From: Batillaria attramentaria
Taxonomy: Eukaryota > Mollusca > Gastropoda > Batillariidae
DNA length: 64,000 nucleotides
Assembly (NCBI GenBank): GCA_018292915.2
Contig: JACVVK020000486.1
Coordinates: 356,001-420,000 of the forward strand
Direction: 5' to 3'
Below the pieces are notes generated by a model. The model worked only from the letters and a program-made list of their open reading frames with translations. It made no database searches and was not told the origin of the DNA. Every line of letters begins with the position of its first letter. Position 1 is the stretch's first letter. This document shows positions 60,797 to 64,000 of the stretch, piece by piece. Made by a program: the position numbers and the translations under genes.

Positions 60797-61467
60797 CGTA
60801 ACGCCGCTGAGTCGAAAAACTACCGGTTGCAAAGCGCTAAGATAAGACAAGACAAGACAAGACAAGTCAAGTCAAGTCAAGTCAAGATAGATTTATTGCT
60901 TCTTAGTTACAATTAAGAAGAATTTGCTTTGCTCCTCTTGATAAAAAAACACAATTGATATACACGAACATACCATGGAAATACACATACACATTCCCAC
61001 ACTCAGTCATTGGCTAAAACACAATTTAAGAGAAATAGGCATTGGCATTGCCTCACATTAAGCTATGTTAAACAAGCACTAACAGTTAAAAAGGAGGGGC
61101 AGGCCGAACACAGAATACAGGTCACAGATAACAGATAACAGCTCTCTCTCTATATCCCGATCCTTCATCCACACACATCTTATCTTCTGAGCTCGCACAA
61201 GCACCCGCATCCACCCACACACACCACAGGGTAAGATATTAAACCGTTGGGGTTCCTCAACCTCTAAGGCTGTTTGCCAGATAGAAGCATGTTTCATGTG
61301 GCCATTGCGACCGTTTCAGTGACTTTGTGGCTTTCTACTGTTAGAGAAATACGACTTTTTTTCAGCCTACGGTCCATTCCTGAACAGACTGGGACTCGAC
61401 AAAGCTTCTGAAAATAGCTACCACTCAGCGCTGCTGGTCGTCAGTCCGCAACCAAATAACGTCGTCT

Positions 61468-61823
61468 GGGCCTGAATGTAAAAGTCGAGGTTGATTTAAC
61501 CCACGGCTACGGGCCTAACCCAGACTAGGACAAAAGAACCCCCCCCCCCCAAAAAAAAAAAAACAACAACAAAAAAACAACAACAAACAAACCCAAGATT
61601 CTTTTAAAAAAGGAGGTGAAGAAAGGAAGAAATCCTTCTATAACGGCTTAGGCATCTTGCTGGAATGGACATGTTTCCTGATTTAAAAAAACAAAACAAA
61701 ACAAAAAACACACAAAAAAACAACAACAACAACATAAAATTTAACCCTTGAGCTAGTTTAGTTCGAGGTTAGACTCTTAACCCGGGGCAAAAATCCCTAA
61801 CCTCGACTTCTACATTCGGAGCC
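61468..61823. mobile_element. MITE-2 copy 3
   Basis: Left GGGCCTGAATGTAAAAGTCG and right CGACTTCTACATTCGGAGCC. The interior shares TTGCTGGAATGGACATGTTT and GAGCTAGTTTAGTTCGAGG. Expanded poly-C/poly-A and AAC tracts occur inside (61540-61600 and 61685-61735). Confidence 0.8.
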
Positions 61824-61973
61824 TGGTCAGTCGGCGGTACACTTCTAGAACAACTTATACTCCGGTCAGAGTCACCACGATGGTCTCAAATGCTATATTG
61901 TGACGCAAGTGTCTGATTCTGATGCACTGATTAAGCGCATTCGATGACACGTTTTCCACACACTGTTGTGGGG

Positions 61974-62092
61974 AGCCTGGGTGGTCGAATGGTAGAGCGT
62001 TGGACTTCTAATGCATCGTTGCCCCGTCTTTGATATCACCCTATGTGGTGGAAAAGGACGTTAAACCCCCAAAACACCCACCCACACACTGT
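61974..62092 (+). mobile_element. SINE family A with internal deletion of the B box
   Basis: The head GTGGTCGAATGGTAGAGCGT and GGACTTCTAATGC jumps directly to ATCGTTGCCCCGTCTTTGAT, then GGACGTTAAACCCCCAAAAC. About 55 bp including the B box is missing. Confidence 0.8.
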
Positions 62093-63072
62093 TGTATGCC
62101 TGTCATATGTATTGAGACTTTAATACCCTCAAGCGCTTGTATTAGTTTTCTGTCTTTCTCTCAAAACCTCGACCTAATCGCGGTGAGCGCTGTGTTAGGC
62201 TGGGGCCGTGCGCTATATCCGATTCTTCAGCATCAGGATCGTATTTGTACAGTTGACATCTGCCTATGTAACACGTGGAATGTACTCCAACAGCGTGAAA
62301 TGCGCCGGGTCTAAGCAGCTTGAGGCTGGAAGTGCCCCAGGTCAATTCAGCTTGAGGCTGCAAGCGCCCGGGAGTCAAACGGGCTTGGGGATACATCTGG
62401 CTTATCAATCGGCATAACAATCACAATCAGTCGCTGCATAAGACAAACTTCAGCGTACTGTTGCGTACTTATAAAAAAAAAAAATTAGACCGTATTTGTG
62501 AAACGTCTTGAGCACACTTTGTGGGGTTACTGCGCTATATTATTATTATTATTACACAGTATGACCAAAGGCATTTTTTGCGTACGCAGAAACTATACAC
62601 ACACCTCTTATCTTGCACGTACAAAAACGTAGTTCCAGCTAAACACAGTTAATCAGCTTCGTTAGAAAACAAAAAAGAGTCTTTTGCCCGATTACGGCAG
62701 CGAAATTTAATTAGGTTTATCGAATTTGGACGAATGAAACTTTGATGAATTTCTCTTTGATGAAAATCAGCTTTTATCTTCTCCAGAAGAAAGGCTTTTA
62801 CCTTACAAAAGGTGTGTACGGGAAGTGCTCTCCAAAAAAGTTTGAAAAGATATCGATTTGTAATTCAAGTTTCCAAAGTTTTAGTGAAAGATGATGACCA
62901 GCAAACAAACAAACCATGTCTAATTGGAAGTTTGCCGGAGGGAAGCCATTTAATACAGGCCGTGAGCAAACAAAAGCGGAATGGGGAGAGGATAGTATTC
63001 TGATGACGGCATGTAACCAGAAGCTCAAGCTAAACAAACAAACAAACAAACAAAAAAACAAGAAACAAAGTT

Positions 63073-63540
63073 ACCGGCCCCCCGTAGTGTAGTGGTTAGC
63101 ACTTCGGACCATGGACCGGGAGACCCGGGTTCGAATCCCAGCCGAGGCAAGCAGGATTTTTCCTACCTAGGTCGGCTTCTACCCAGAGCGGGTGTGCTAT
63201 GGGCCCAATGGGGAGGCTGTTGCCACACAGCCGAGATTCACCCACTTCACGGGTGCGACGTTGGGGGTGCTTCCCTCGGTATGACACGTCTTATGATGTG
63301 GATGATTACACGGCCGGCACCGCAGGTGCCGTAGTTCCCGAGCCTGGTGAACGCCGGGATATTTTTGACAGGAAGCGTGGAATGCGGCTCTGTCCTGCAG
63401 TCCCAAACCACACGGACCTCCATGGCATAATCCTTATCTCCATCCTCATGCATAATAATAAAAATTGTCCCAGCTTTCGAGCCCTCCGTGGATTCCACCC
63501 ATGACCTGGGAGGAACACCACTGGAGCTGGCAAAAAGAGT
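63073..63540 (+). mobile_element. SINE family C, full length
   Basis: GTAGTGTAGTGGTTAGCACT (A box), GGGTTCGAATCCC (B box), body GGCCGGCACCGCAGGTGCC, end CACTGGAGCTGGCAAAAAGA. It matches the inverted copy at 31930-32412 over its whole length. Confidence 0.88.
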
Positions 63541-63686
63541 TGGGGCAGAAAAAAAACTTACAAAAAAGGTCGGACGATGTTTACAATAATAATGACGGGG
63601 GAAAAACACAAAACACTCAAAGAAACAAATAACAACCATCACAACAATAACAAACACAACAAGAACTAATCCACCAACCAATCATC

Positions 63687-63760
63687 CATCCATCCATCCA
63701 TCCATCCATCCATCCATCCATCCATCCATCCATCCAACCAACCAACCAACCAACCAACCG
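63687..63760 (+). repeat. (ATCC)n then (AACC)n
   Basis: About 12 ATCC units followed by about 6 AACC units. Confidence 0.97.
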
Positions 63761-64000
63761 AACACAAGAGGTATTTCAGCAGGAACCAAAGTAAACAGCT
63801 TGAGAACATGATTAACTCAATTCCTACCAAGTACGTTTGGGTTGTGCATCAGTGGCCTCACACACACACAAAAAAAAATCATAATCATGGATTTATATTG
63901 GGTTAGCTGGAGTGTTGCGCAAGATTGTTCTTGTGTTTACTGCAAAAAGAGCCGCTACGGAAACCGTTAATCTTGCCTGATTTTCGCATACAGGACCAAA

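Larger units (their letters stand above)
53482..64000. other. Gene-free, repeat-rich right end
   Basis: After the dioxygenase stop no coding exon was found. A 3'UTR must begin here, but no clear AATAAA was seen in the first 300 bp. Stretches 53500-53880, 54900-55440, 56090-56720, 57145-57440, 60841-61460 and 62100-63070 hold no recognised element beyond short (GACAA/GTCAA)n at 60845-60886 and an L2-type tail at 62495-62555 (TACTGCGCTATATTATTATT). Confidence 0.6.

Noticed and set aside
63073..63145. Possible functional tRNA genes at SINE heads (also 2345, 34610, 36155, 45900, 55990)
   Set aside because: Only A and B boxes are conserved. Acceptor stems do not pair well and each head continues into a repeated SINE body.

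Overview
The window is animal nuclear DNA, most likely from a mollusc and probably a gastropod. Genes are split into many short exons with standard GT-AG introns. Intergenic DNA is full of CA/GA/AAC microsatellites, tRNA-derived SINEs and short inverted-repeat elements, and the proteins are metazoan. The species call is inference from repeat style, not from a database match.

Four protein-coding genes can be assembled exon by exon, and their reading phases agree across every junction. (1) Positions 1-4951, minus strand: an SLC16/monocarboxylate-transporter-like membrane protein that runs off the left edge. Its sixth exon (1-438) is open to the edge. (2) Positions 7754-13472, minus strand: ribosomal protein S5 (uS7), 4 coding exons, 207 aa, with a pyrimidine-start (TOP-like) 5'UTR exon near 13788-13824. 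(3) Positions 14300-32652, plus strand: the DEAD-box RNA helicase DDX31 (Dbp7 family), 17 coding exons, 737 aa. Its start codon lies about 480 bp from the RPS5 leader, so two ribosome-biogenesis genes diverge from one short intergenic region. (4) Positions 43489-53481, plus strand: a TauD-type Fe(II)/2-oxoglutarate dioxygenase, 5 coding exons, 328 aa, of the clavaminate-synthase-like type known from plants.

The most striking structure is a tandem array of about 7 kb (23525-30503, roughly 145 copies of a 49/43-bp unit) inside DDX31 intron 15. Each typical unit carries a near-perfect 5' splice-site sequence and a short hairpin, and many units also carry an acceptor-like TTTCAG. A second minisatellite (57890-59098, 23-bp unit) appears to have grown from the tail of a resident SINE.

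The rest of the intronic and intergenic DNA is a layered collection of mobile elements. It holds four tRNA-derived SINE families, at least three families of small inverted-repeat elements, and a 463-bp solo LTR inserted into a SINE just before a splice acceptor. There is also a large foldback palindrome, a 5'-truncated LINE with a perfect 12-bp target duplication, an RTE-like LINE end and three CR1/L2-like LINE ends. From 53482 to 64000 I see no gene, only repeats.
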